Shown: piece after piece, positions 36,671-44,546 of the stretch
Layout of the letters: each line of letters starts with the position of its first letter
Position numbering within the stretch: the first letter of the stretch is position 1
Source: Streptomyces morookaense
Lineage (GTDB): Bacteria; Actinomycetota; Actinomycetes; Streptomycetales; Streptomycetaceae
Reading direction: 5' to 3'
Assembly: GCF_013030945.1 (NCBI RefSeq)
Contig: NZ_JABBXF010000006.1
Location: 62,001 to 126,000, forward strand
Length of the DNA stretch: 64,000 bases
Program-made: the position numbers and the translations under genes
The notes under the pieces: generated by a model
Database searches by the model: none
Told to the model about the DNA's origin: nothing
The model's input: the letters and a program-made list of their open reading frames with translations, nothing else

Positions 36671-38032
36671 TTGGACGGCCCCACAGCCCCCGCCCCCGAG
36701 CTCGGGCGGCGCGGCCTCCGCCGGCACGACCGCGAGATCCTCGCCCTCGCCGTGCCCGCCTTCGGCGCGCTCGTCGCGGAGCCGCTCTTCGTGATGGCCG
36801 ACAGCGCGATCGTCGGCCACCTCGGCACCCCCCAGCTCGCCGGGCTCGGCGTCGCCGCGGCCCTGCTCACCAGCGCCGTCAGCGTCTTCGTCTTCCTCGC
36901 CTACGCCACCACCGCCGCCGTCGCGCGCCGGGTCGGCGCGGGGGACCTGCCCGCCGCCATCCGGCAGGGCATGGACGGCATCTGGCTGGCCCTGATACTC
37001 GGGGCCGCGGTCACGGCCGCCGTGCTGCTCGCGGCGCCCGCGCTGGCCGGGCTCTTCGGCTCGTCCCCGACCGCGGCCCCCTACGCCGTCACCTACCTGC
37101 GCATCAGCGCCCTGGGCATTCCCGCCATGCTGGCCGTCCTCGCCGCCACGGGGGTGCTGCGCGGCCTCCAGGACACCCGGACGCCGCTCCTCGTCGCCGT
37201 CGGCGGCTTCGCGGCCAACGCCGCCCTCAACGTCGCCCTCGTCTACGGCGCCGGCCTCGGCATCGCCGGCTCCGCCTGGGGCACCGTGATCGCGCAGTGC
37301 GCCATGGCCGCCGTCTACCTCGCCGTCGTCGTCCGGGGCGCGCGGCGGCACGGTGCCTCGCTGCGACCCGACGCCGCGGGCATCCGGGCCTGCGCCCGGG
37401 CGGGCGCGCCGCTGCTGGTCCGTACGCTCTCGCTGCGGGCCGTGCTGCTGATCGCCACCGCGGTCGCCGCCCGGCTCGGCGACGAGGACATCGCCGCCCA
37501 CCAGGTCGTGCTGACCCTGTGGAGCCTGCTGGCCTACGCGCTGGACGCGATCGCCATAGCCGGGCAGGCGATCATCGGCCGGTACCTCGGCGCGGACGAT
37601 CCCGCGGGCGCCCGGGCCGCGTGCCGCCGCATGGTGCAGTGGGGCATCGCCTCGGGCCTGGTGCTCGGGCTGCTCGTGGTGGCCGGACGGCCGCTGTTCG
37701 TCCCGCTGTTCACCTCGGACCCGGCCGTGCGGGACGCGCTGCTGCCCGCCCTGCTCGTGGTCGCCGTGAGCCAGCCGGTGGCGGGAGTGGTGTTCGTCCT
37801 GGACGGGGTGCTGATGGGCGCGGGCGACGGGCCGTACCTGGCCTGGGCGATGCTGGCCACGCTCGGCGTCTTCGCCCCCGTCGCCCTCCTGGTGCCGGGG
37901 CTGGGCGGCGGCCTCACCGCGCTGTGGTGGGCGATGACGCTGATGATGGCGGTCCGCCTGGTGACCCTGTGGCTGCGGGCCCGCTCCGGGCGCTGGATCG
38001 TCACGGGAGCGGTGCGCACGTCCGGCGCGTGA
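36671..38032 (+). CDS. MATE-family efflux transporter (DinF-like)
   Basis: A 453-residue protein with 12 predicted helices in two halves. The N-terminal helix region EILALAVPAFGALVAEPLFVMADSAIVGHLG is the MATE/DinF signature, here written in two parts: EILALAVPAFGALVAEP (about 22-38) and LFVMADSAIVGHLG (39-52). Conserved GVLRGLQDTRTPL lies near 163. Such proteins export cationic compounds using Na+ or H+. TTG at 36671 is the only plausible start near the N-terminus of the conserved domain. It is divergent from dnaB. Confidence 0.88.
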   Translation: MDGPTAPAPELGRRGLRRHDREILALAVPAFGALVAEPLFVMADSAIVGHLGTPQLAGLGVAAALLTSAVSVFVFLAYATTAAVARRVGAGDLPAAIRQGMDGIWLALILGAAVTAAVLLAAPALAGLFGSSPTAAPYAVTYLRISALGIPAMLAVLAATGVLRGLQDTRTPLLVAVGGFAANAALNVALVYGAGLGIAGSAWGTVIAQCAMAAVYLAVVVRGARRHGASLRPDAAGIRACARAGAPLLVRTLSLRAVLLIATAVAARLGDEDIAAHQVVLTLWSLLAYALDAIAIAGQAIIGRYLGADDPAGARAACRRMVQWGIASGLVLGLLVVAGRPLFVPLFTSDPAVRDALLPALLVVAVSQPVAGVVFVLDGVLMGAGDGPYLAWAMLATLGVFAPVALLVPGLGGGLTALWWAMTLMMAVRLVTLWLRARSGRWIVTGAVRTSGA

Positions 38033-38059
38033 CGTGCCCGTACCGGGCGCGGAACAGCG

Positions 38060-38093
38060 GAAGGGCCGCACCCCTTGCGGAGTGCGGCCCTTC
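38060..38093. terminator. Bidirectional terminator between the MATE gene and rplI
   Basis: GAAGGGCCGCAC (38060-38071) and GTGCGGCCCTTC (38082-38093) form a perfect 12-bp stem with a 10-nt loop. It lies midway between the convergent stops and can serve both transcripts. Confidence 0.8.
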
Positions 38094-38109
38094 ACGGCCT
38101 ATGCAGCGG

Positions 38110-38556
38110 TCAGGCCGCGATGACCTCGACGCCGAGCTTGGCGACGACGTCGGCGTGCAGACGCACGGACACCTGGTGGGCGCCCAGGGTCTTGATCGGC
38201 GCAGCGACCTCGACGCGGCGCTTGTCCACGTCCGGGCCACCGGCGGCCTTGATCGCCGAGGCGATGTCGGCCTGGGTCACCGAGCCGAACAGGCGGCCGG
38301 CGTCGCCGGCGCGGACGGCCAGCTTGACCTTGGCAGCCTCGAGCTGACCCTTGATCTCGTTGGCCTGCTCGATCGTGGCGATCTCGCGGATCTTGCGAGC
38401 GCGGCGGATCTGAGCGACGTCCTGCTCGCCACCCTTGGTCCAGCGGATCGCGAAACCGCGCGGGACCAGGTAGTTGCGGGCGTAGCCGTCCTTGACGTCG
38501 ACGACGTCGCCGGCGACACCGAGGCCGGAGACCTCGTGGGTGAGGATGATCTTCAT
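38110..38556 (-). CDS. rplI: 50S ribosomal protein L9
   Basis: A 148-residue protein, the normal L9 length. The N-terminal rRNA-binding domain reads [20 protein letters not shown] and [17 protein letters not shown] long connecting helix and the C-terminal domain ([16 protein letters not shown]) follow. It is the last gene of the rpsF-ssb-rpsR-rplI operon, 18 bp after rpsR. Confidence 0.98.
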   Translation of the reverse strand: MKIILTHEVSGLGVAGDVVDVKDGYARNYLVPRGFAIRWTKGGEQDVAQIRRARKIREIATIEQANEIKGQLEAAKVKLAVRAGDAGRLFGSVTQADIASAIKAAGGPDVDKRRVEVAAPIKTLGAHQVSVRLHADVVAKLGVEVIAA

Positions 38557-38574
38557 TGTTCGGTCACCCTTCCC

Positions 38575-38811
38575 TTATCGCGCGGACGAGGTGTAGGGCA
38601 GCAGCGCCATCTCACGGCTGTTCTTCACGGCCGTGGCGACGTCACGCTGGTGCTGAGTGCAGTTGCCGGTCACGCGGCGGGCACGGATCTTGCCGCGGTC
38701 GGAAATGAACTTCCGCAGCATGTTCGTGTCCTTGTAGTCCACGTAAGCGGTCTTGTCCTTGCAGAACGCGCAGACCTTCTTCTTCGGCTTGCGCGGAGGC
38801 GGCTTCGCCAT
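38575..38811 (-). CDS. rpsR: 30S ribosomal protein S18 (zinc-ribbon, C+ form)
   Basis: A 78-residue S18. The CAFC pair near residues 14-17 and the later CTQH supply the zinc ligands of the C+ form. The conserved core [16 protein letters not shown] is present. Streptomycetes often carry a second, cysteine-free S18 in a zinc-repressed operon. This copy belongs to the constitutive replication/ribosome operon, 79 bp after ssb. Confidence 0.97.
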   Translation of the reverse strand: MAKPPPRKPKKKVCAFCKDKTAYVDYKDTNMLRKFISDRGKIRARRVTGNCTQHQRDVATAVKNSREMALLPYTSSAR

Positions 38812-38890
38812 TGTCTCTCTCCTGTGGAATCAAGAAGTTTTGTGCTGACGCCCTCGGGCGGCCCTGCGGCCGGCCCGGGCCCGTAGGGGC

Positions 38891-39478
38891 CTAGAAGGGC
38901 GGCTCGTCCGAGTAGCCGCCGCCGGAGTTGCCGGAGCCGCCGCCCCAGCCGCCTCCGCCGCCGCCCTGCTGGTTGCCGGACGGAGCGCCGGTGGCCCAGG
39001 GGTCGTCGGCGGGAGCCCCGCCGCCGCCCTGCTGGCCGCCGGGGCCGGAGCCCCAGCCGCCGCCCTGGCCACCGCCGTTGCCGCCGCCGTAGCCACCACC
39101 CTGGCCACCGCGACCGGTGGTCTTGGTGACCTTCGCCGTGGCGTTCTTCAGGCTGGGCCCGACCTCTTCGACGTCGAGCTCGTAGACCGTGCGCTTGACG
39201 CCCTCGCGGTCCTCGTAGGACCGCTGCTTGAGACGGCCCTGCACGATGACGCGCATGCCGCGCTGAAGCGACTCGGCGACGTTCTCCGCCGCCTGACGCC
39301 ACACCGAGCACGTGAGGAAGAGGCTTTCGCCGTCCTTCCACTCGTTGGTCTGGCGGTCGAAGGTGCGGGGAGTGGACGCGACGCGGAACTTCGCGACCGC
39401 CGCACCGGACGGGGTGAAGCGCAGCTCGGGGTCGTCGACGAGATTGCCGACGACCGTGATGACGGTCTCGCCTGCCAT
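38891..39478 (-). CDS. ssb: Single-stranded DNA-binding protein
   Basis: A 195-residue SSB. The OB-fold covers residues 1-115 ([20 protein letters not shown], then [20 protein letters not shown]). A Gly/Gln-rich flexible linker (about 122-185) leads to the acidic-aromatic tail DEPPF that recruits partner proteins. It is the long SSB that streptomycetes use in replication. It is in operon with rpsF, 84 bp downstream. Confidence 0.97.
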   Translation of the reverse strand: MAGETVITVVGNLVDDPELRFTPSGAAVAKFRVASTPRTFDRQTNEWKDGESLFLTCSVWRQAAENVAESLQRGMRVIVQGRLKQRSYEDREGVKRTVYELDVEEVGPSLKNATAKVTKTTGRGGQGGGYGGGNGGGQGGGWGSGPGGQQGGGGAPADDPWATGAPSGNQQGGGGGGWGGGSGNSGGGYSDEPPF

Positions 39479-39562
39479 GGGTGAACCTCTCGGCGGGTGT
39501 GCTGCTGGCTGCTTGTTGCTACTCGTTGCGATGCAGCCCGATTACCTCTGAACCGCTGGGGT

Positions 39563-39853
39563 TCAGTGGGTCTCGGGACGGAGGACCTTGGTCCGGAGGA
39601 CCGACTCGTTCAGGTTCATCTGGCGGTCGAGCTCCTTGACGACCTCAGGCGTGGCCTGCAGGTCGATGACCGAGTAGATGCCCTCGGGCTTCTTCTTGAT
39701 CTCGTAAGCGAGACGACGACGGCCCCAGGTGTCGACCTTCTCGACCTTTCCGTTGCCCTCACGGACGACGGAGAGGAAGTTCTCGATCAGCGGGGAGACA
39801 GCGCGCTCCTCGAGATCGGGGTCGAGGATGACCATCACCTCGTAGTGACGCAT
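39563..39853 (-). CDS. rpsF: 30S ribosomal protein S6
   Basis: A 96-residue S6: [20 protein letters not shown] at the start, [20 protein letters not shown] centrally. The ATG at 39853 follows AAAGGAGGTG, a near-perfect Shine-Dalgarno; the longer frame upstream is leader. It is the first gene of the rpsF-ssb-rpsR-rplI operon. Confidence 0.97.
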   Translation of the reverse strand: MRHYEVMVILDPDLEERAVSPLIENFLSVVREGNGKVEKVDTWGRRRLAYEIKKKPEGIYSVIDLQATPEVVKELDRQMNLNESVLRTKVLRPETH

Positions 39854-39881
39854 GTGGAACCCACCTCCTTTGGACTCAGCG

Positions 39882-39900
39882 GCCACGGTCGATCCGTGGC
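39882..39900 (-). promoter_or_regulatory. Leader hairpin before rpsF, possible S6:S18 autoregulatory site
   Basis: GCCACGG (39882-39888) and CCGTGGC (39894-39900) make a perfect 7-bp stem with a 5-nt loop, about 28 nt before the rpsF start. Bacterial rpsF operons often carry a leader structure bound by the S6:S18 complex, recognised through a CCG. Here CCG occurs in the stem and flank, but I cannot confirm the motif. Confidence 0.35.
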
Positions 39901-40140
39901 AGGAGGGTCGTGATGCGTGAGCAACGGTATCGGCCGACACTGACATTCAGCGGAAGTTCCTGGGTCGCCCCTGAGGAGTGCTCCTGGAACCGAAGCTGGG
40001 TCCGGGCAGACACCGGTGCAGACCGTACACAGTACCCGCACTCGGGCGTCCGGTTGAAATCCGGCCGCCGGGCACCGCAGTCTGGACCCGTCGGGTGTGA
40101 CCGGCGCTACACAGCGCCGCCTGCCTTCAGGAGGTAGCCC

Positions 40141-40470
40141 ATGACACAGGCGGTACGGCAGCCCCGCGGTCCCCGCGCGCTGGTGAATGCCGTTCTCAAC
40201 AGCGACGGGAAGTCCCATCCCGTCGAGAACACCTTCGTCGCGGTGACGGTCGTGCTCGGCGCCGTCGCCTTCATCTCCTCCGCGTTCAGCAATCTCCACC
40301 TGCTCAGTTCATGGACGGGCCTGGCCGGCGTGCTCAGCGGCGCCTGGGGCCAGTTCATCTCGGCCACCACGGGCGAGCGCTTCCTGCTGATCATCGGGCT
40401 GGGCGCCTCGGCCATCGGCCTCTTCCTGGGCATCGCGCACGGCGGGCCCTTCGGGGGACTGATCGGCTAG
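40141..40470 (+). CDS. Small membrane protein of unknown function
   Basis: A 109-residue protein with three predicted helices (about 30-50, 54-74 and 80-103) and a soluble N-terminus with LVNAVLNSDGKSHPVENTFV. The ATG at 40141 follows CAGGAGG with good spacing, so it is surely translated. It is divergent from the rpsF operon across a 287-bp region and ends before a strong stem-loop. It is conserved at this site in streptomycetes; function unknown. Confidence 0.8.
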   Translation: MTQAVRQPRGPRALVNAVLNSDGKSHPVENTFVAVTVVLGAVAFISSAFSNLHLLSSWTGLAGVLSGAWGQFISATTGERFLLIIGLGASAIGLFLGIAHGGPFGGLIG

Positions 40471-40505
40471 CGGCAGCCCGCCCCGTCCGGCTCTCCCCGG
40501 CCCCC

Positions 40506-40529
40506 GCACCCGGCCCCGCGGCCGGGTGC
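40506..40529 (+). terminator. Terminator after the small membrane protein gene
   Basis: GCACCCGGCC (40506-40515) and GGCCGGGTGC (40520-40529) make a perfect 10-bp stem with a 4-nt loop, 36 bp after the stop. Confidence 0.7.
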
Positions 40530-40653
40530 CGGCCGGGGCGGGCGGGGCCGCAGGGCCGTACGGCCAAACGGGTCGCTCCACCGTCGCAGTAGGCTTCGGC
40601 GCGAGAGCCGGAGCCCCGACCATGGGGACACACCTGCCGAGGAGCGCCCCGCA

Positions 40654-41772
40654 ATGAGCCTGACCCTGAGGACCATCAGCCGAGAGCAGCATCTGGCGTA
40701 CATCCAGAGCCTGCCCGCGGCGAGTCACATGCAGGTGCCGGCGTGGGCCGATGTGAAGGCCGAGTGGCGCTCGGAGAGCCTGGGCTGGTTCGACAAGACC
40801 GGCCAGATCGTCGGCGCCGGTCTGGTGCTCTACCGCCAGCTGCCCAAGATCAAGCGCTACCTGGCCTACCTCCCCGAGGGCCCGGTCATCAACTGGTACG
40901 CCCCGAACCTCGAGGACTGGCTGCAGCCCATGCTGGCCCACCTCAAGCAGCAGGGCGCCTTCTCGGTGAAGATGGGCCCGCCCGTGGTCATCCGGCGCTG
41001 GGACGCCAACGCGATCAAGGGCGGTATCGCCGACCCGGACGTGAAGCGGCTGCGCGACGTCGAGCCGACCTTCATCGAGCCGCGCGCCTTCGAGGTCGCC
41101 GACAAGCTGCGCCGGATGGGCTGGCAGCAGGGCGAGGACGGCGGCGCCGGCTTCGGCGACGTCCAGCCGCGCTACGTCTTCCAGGTGCCGCTGGCGAACC
41201 GCTCGCTGGAGGACGTCCACAAGAACTTCAACCAGCTGTGGCGCCGCAACATCAAGAAGGCCGAGAAGGCCGGCGTCGAGGTCGTCCAGGGCGGCTACGA
41301 GGACCTGGCCACCTGGCAGCACCTGTACGAGATCACCGCCGAGCGCGACAAGTTCCGCCCGCGCCCGCTGAGTTACTTCCAGCGCATGTGGACGGCCCTC
41401 AACTCCGAGGACCCCAACCGCATGCGGCTGTACTTCGCCGTGCACGAGGGCGAGGCCGTCGCCGCCGCGACGATGCTGATCGTCGGCGGGCACGTCTGGT
41501 ACTCGTACGGCGCCTCCGCCAACCACAAGCGCGAGGTGCGCCCGTCCAACGCCATGCAGTGGCGGATGCTGCGGGACGCCTACGCGCTGGGCGCCACGGT
41601 CTACGACCTCCGCGGCATCGGCGACTCGCTGGACGAGAGCGACCACCTCTTCGGTCTCATCCAGTTCAAGGTCGGCACGGGCGGCCAGGCTGCCGAGTAC
41701 CTCGGCGAGTGGGACTTCCCGCTCAACAAGCTGCTGCACAAGGCCCTCGACATCTACATGTCGCGCCGCTGA
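40654..41772 (+). CDS. femX: FemX-type peptidoglycan bridge aminoacyltransferase
   Basis: A 372-residue FemABX-family enzyme. It uses aminoacyl-tRNA to add the first glycine of the LL-Dap-Gly cross-bridge to the lipid-linked precursor on the cytoplasmic face. Two GNAT-like halves are visible, with SHMQVPAWADVKAEW near residue 25, WRRNIKKAEKAGVEV near 195-210 and a late YDLRGIGDSLDES. The coiled-coil arm of staphylococcal FemA is lacking. It is followed at 54 bp by the alanine-racemase-like gene. Confidence 0.92.
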   Translation: MSLTLRTISREQHLAYIQSLPAASHMQVPAWADVKAEWRSESLGWFDKTGQIVGAGLVLYRQLPKIKRYLAYLPEGPVINWYAPNLEDWLQPMLAHLKQQGAFSVKMGPPVVIRRWDANAIKGGIADPDVKRLRDVEPTFIEPRAFEVADKLRRMGWQQGEDGGAGFGDVQPRYVFQVPLANRSLEDVHKNFNQLWRRNIKKAEKAGVEVVQGGYEDLATWQHLYEITAERDKFRPRPLSYFQRMWTALNSEDPNRMRLYFAVHEGEAVAAATMLIVGGHVWYSYGASANHKREVRPSNAMQWRMLRDAYALGATVYDLRGIGDSLDESDHLFGLIQFKVGTGGQAAEYLGEWDFPLNKLLHKALDIYMSRR

Positions 41773-41826
41773 GCCGGCTGCACCGACTGCTTCATCCACA
41801 CCGAGGGAAAGGTTCCGGGACCGGCG

Positions 41827-42858
41827 ATGGCGCTCACGCTCTATGTCGACACCGCGCGCTGGCGGGCACACCAGCAGTCCGTGATCCAGCAGTTTCCGGG
41901 GATCGTCCCGGTCTGCAAGGGCAACGGCTACGGATTCGGGCATGAGCGCCTGTGCGAGGAGGCGACCCGGATGGGCGCCGACCTCCTCGCCGTCGGCACC
42001 ACCTACGAAGCGGCCACGATCAAGGACCTCTTCAGCGGCGACCTGCTGGTGCTCACGCCCTTCCGGCTCGGCGAGGAGCCGGTGCCGCTGCCGGACCGCG
42101 TCATCCGCTCCGTCTCCTCGGTCGAGGGCGTGCGCGGCCTGGTCGGCGCCCGCGTGATCGTCGAGGTCATGAGCAGCATGAAGCGGCACGGCATCAGCGA
42201 GGAGGACCTGCCCAAGCTGCACGCGGCCATCGAGGACGTGCGCCTGGAGGGCTTCGCGATACACCTCCCGCTGGATCACGCCGACGGCACCTCCGGTGTC
42301 GACGAGGTGGCCGCCTGGATGGAACGGCTGCGCGCCGCCCACCTGCCGCTGCACACCATGTTCGTCAGCCACCTCAAGGCCGACGAACTGGCCCGGCTGC
42401 AGCAGCAGTACCCGCAGACCCGCTTCCGCGCCCGCATCGGCACCCGGCTGTGGCTCGGCGACCACGACGCCACCCAGTACCGCGGCGCCGTCCTGGACGT
42501 CACCCGGGTGTCCAAGGGTGACCGCTTCGGCTACCGGCAGCAGAAGGCGGCCGGCGACGGCTACCTCGTCGTCGTGGCCGGCGGCACCTCGCACGGTGTC
42601 GGCCTGGAGGCCCCGAAGGCGCTGCACGGCATGATGCCGCGCGCCAAGGGCGTGGCCCGCGCGGGCCTGGCCACCATGAACCGCAACCTCGCCCCGTACG
42701 TCTGGGCGGGCAAGCAGCGCTGGTTCGCGGAGCCGCCGCACATGCAGGTCTCCATCCTCTTCGTGCCGGCCGACGCGCCCGCACCGCAGGTCGGGGACGA
42801 GCTGGTGGCCCATCTGCGGCACACCACCACGCAGTTCGACCGCATCGTCGATCACTGA
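41827..42858 (+). CDS. Alanine-racemase-like PLP enzyme, divergent, paired with femX
   Basis: A 343-residue protein. The N-terminal TIM-barrel motif with PLP lysine Lys31 (VPVCKGNGYGFGHE) is typical of alanine racemase. The C-terminal half is shorter and less conserved (GDRFGYRQQ, then HMQVSILFVPADAPAPQVGD). It is distinct from the housekeeping Alr of streptomycetes, so the substrate could be another amino acid. It lies 54 bp behind femX, suggesting a cell-wall or precursor role. It ends 42 bp from the convergent GT87 gene, next to a run of 12 C. Confidence 0.85.
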   Translation: MALTLYVDTARWRAHQQSVIQQFPGIVPVCKGNGYGFGHERLCEEATRMGADLLAVGTTYEAATIKDLFSGDLLVLTPFRLGEEPVPLPDRVIRSVSSVEGVRGLVGARVIVEVMSSMKRHGISEEDLPKLHAAIEDVRLEGFAIHLPLDHADGTSGVDEVAAWMERLRAAHLPLHTMFVSHLKADELARLQQQYPQTRFRARIGTRLWLGDHDATQYRGAVLDVTRVSKGDRFGYRQQKAAGDGYLVVVAGGTSHGVGLEAPKALHGMMPRAKGVARAGLATMNRNLAPYVWAGKQRWFAEPPHMQVSILFVPADAPAPQVGDELVAHLRHTTTQFDRIVDH

Positions 42859-42864
42859 TCCGCT

Positions 42865-42876
42865 CCCCCCCCCCCC
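42865..42876. repeat. Homopolymer tract of 12 C
   Basis: Twelve consecutive C at 42865-42876, 6 bp after the stop of the racemase-like gene, in the convergent junction. Such a run is unusual even in GC-rich DNA. It does not affect a reading frame. Confidence 0.9.
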
Positions 42877-42900
42877 GGTGCGGGGAACCGGGGCCGCCGC

Positions 42901-44403
42901 CTAGGGGTTGCGGCTCCCGGTGCCCCACTGGACGCGCGTGCCGTCCGCCCGGTCCTGCGGGTTCGCCGCCTGCCGGGCGCGGCGGGCGGCTCCGGCCACG
43001 ACTATGTCCGGTGCCCCGTCCAGAACGCCCCCGGAGGGGTCGTCCGAACCGTCGCGCCGTACGACGTCGCGCTCGGGCAGCAGGATGTCCCGGACGACCA
43101 GGGCGCAGAAGAAGAGCGTGCCCAGCAGGTGCACGGCGATGGCCAGTTGATAGCCCTCGGGCGGCAGCCCCTGGTGCTTGTCGCCGCTTCCCGTGTAGGC
43201 CAGGTAGAACCAGATGCCCAGGAAGTACAGGACCTCGCACGCCTGCCAGACCAGGAAATCACGCCACTTGGGCCGGGCCAGCGCCGCGAGCGGGACCAGC
43301 CAGAGCACGTACTGCGGCGAATAGACCTTGTTGACAAGGATGAAGAGCGCCACGACCAGGAAGGCCAGCTGCGCGAAGCGCGGGCGCCTGGGGGCGCACA
43401 GGGCGAGGGCGCCCAGGCCCAGGCAGCCGAGGACCATCAGCAGCGACACATAGGTGTTGGCGTCGTCCAGCGGATTGCCCGTGCGCTGCGAGATGAACAG
43501 CCACACGGATCCGAAGTCGACCGGCCGCTCCTGGCTGAAGGTGTAGAACTTCGCCCACCCCTCGCGGACGTGGAAGCCGCCGGCGTCGTGGGTGATCATG
43601 ACCGGCAGGTTCACCACCAGCCAGGCGCCGGCCGCGCCGGCGGCCGCGCCCGCGAAGGACCGCAGCCGCCCCGCCCGCAGGCACAGCACGAACAACGGCC
43701 CGAGCAGCAGCAGCGGATACAGCTTCGCCGCGGCGGCGAGCCCGATCAGGATGCCCGCCGCGACCCCCCGGCCGCGGGACCACATGAGCATCGCGGCGGC
43801 GGTCAGCGCGACCGCGAAGAGGTCCCAGTTGATGGTGGCCGTGAGCGCGAAGGCGGGCGCGAGGGCGACCAGCAGGGCGTCCCAGGGGCGGCGCCGGTGC
43901 GTGCGGGCCACACACACCGCGATGACCGCGGTGCACGCCAGCAGCATCCCGGCGTTGACGATCCAGTACATCTGCTCGCGGTACTGGACCGTGCCGCCGC
44001 CCGGCGTGAGCAGCGCGGCGACCTCCATGAACAGGCCCGTCAGGACCGGGTATTCGAGGTAGTCCATGCCGCCGGAGAGGGACTGCGGGATCCGGTCGAA
44101 GTACGGCAGGAGCCCCGCGTCGAAGCCGCGGCCGGTGTAGAGATGCGGGATGTCGGAGTAACACGCGTGCGTGTACTGCGTGGTGGCGCCGAAGAACCAG
44201 CCGTGGTCGTAGCAGGGCAGTTTCTGCACCATGCCGAGCGCGAACATCCCGATCGCCACGAGCGCGATCACCCTGACCGGCGTCCACCAGCCCCCGGGCA
44301 GCGCCCGGCGGCCCATCGGCCCGCCGATGAGCTCACTGGCGGCGGCGGCCGTCCCGTCCTCCACCGTGGGCCGTACCGGCCGCTCGTCGCGCTCGCTGCT
44401 CAT
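42901..44403 (-). CDS. Polytopic glycosyltransferase, GT87/DUF2029-like
   Basis: A 500-residue membrane protein with about ten or more helices. The family uses polyprenyl-phosphate sugars on the outer membrane face, and the mycobacterial members are mannosyl- or arabinosyl-transferases. Recognisable segments are YTGRGFDAGLLPYFDR and GMDYLEYPVLTGLFMEV (early outer loop with acidic residues) and VNKVYSPQYVLWLVPLAALA near 355-375. The C-terminal 60 residues are charged and cytoplasmic. It lies 143 bp downstream of the PBP gene, with a terminator between. Confidence 0.85.
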   Translation of the reverse strand: MSSERDERPVRPTVEDGTAAAASELIGGPMGRRALPGGWWTPVRVIALVAIGMFALGMVQKLPCYDHGWFFGATTQYTHACYSDIPHLYTGRGFDAGLLPYFDRIPQSLSGGMDYLEYPVLTGLFMEVAALLTPGGGTVQYREQMYWIVNAGMLLACTAVIAVCVARTHRRRPWDALLVALAPAFALTATINWDLFAVALTAAAMLMWSRGRGVAAGILIGLAAAAKLYPLLLLGPLFVLCLRAGRLRSFAGAAAGAAGAWLVVNLPVMITHDAGGFHVREGWAKFYTFSQERPVDFGSVWLFISQRTGNPLDDANTYVSLLMVLGCLGLGALALCAPRRPRFAQLAFLVVALFILVNKVYSPQYVLWLVPLAALARPKWRDFLVWQACEVLYFLGIWFYLAYTGSGDKHQGLPPEGYQLAIAVHLLGTLFFCALVVRDILLPERDVVRRDGSDDPSGGVLDGAPDIVVAGAARRARQAANPQDRADGTRVQWGTGSRNP

Positions 44404-44454
44404 GAACCCATCCTGCCGTAACCGCAACGACCCTGCTCGGCCCTGTGGATAACT

Positions 44455-44492
44455 CCGAGGGCCGCCCCGCACGGTGGCGGGACGGCCCTCGG
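44455..44492 (-). terminator. Terminator after the penicillin-binding protein gene
   Basis: CCGAGGGCCG (44455-44464) and CGGCCCTCGG (44483-44492) form a perfect 10-bp stem with an 18-nt loop, 54 bp past the stop on the minus strand. Confidence 0.7.
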
Positions 44493-44546
44493 GAGAGCGG
44501 TCGGCGAAGCGGGCTCCGCCGGGCGGATGCGCCGGTCGGGCGCCGG

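Noticed and set aside
44444..44452. Single TGTGGATAA (DnaA box)
   Set aside because: A lone box without neighbours has little meaning; listed only to separate it from the dnaB cluster.
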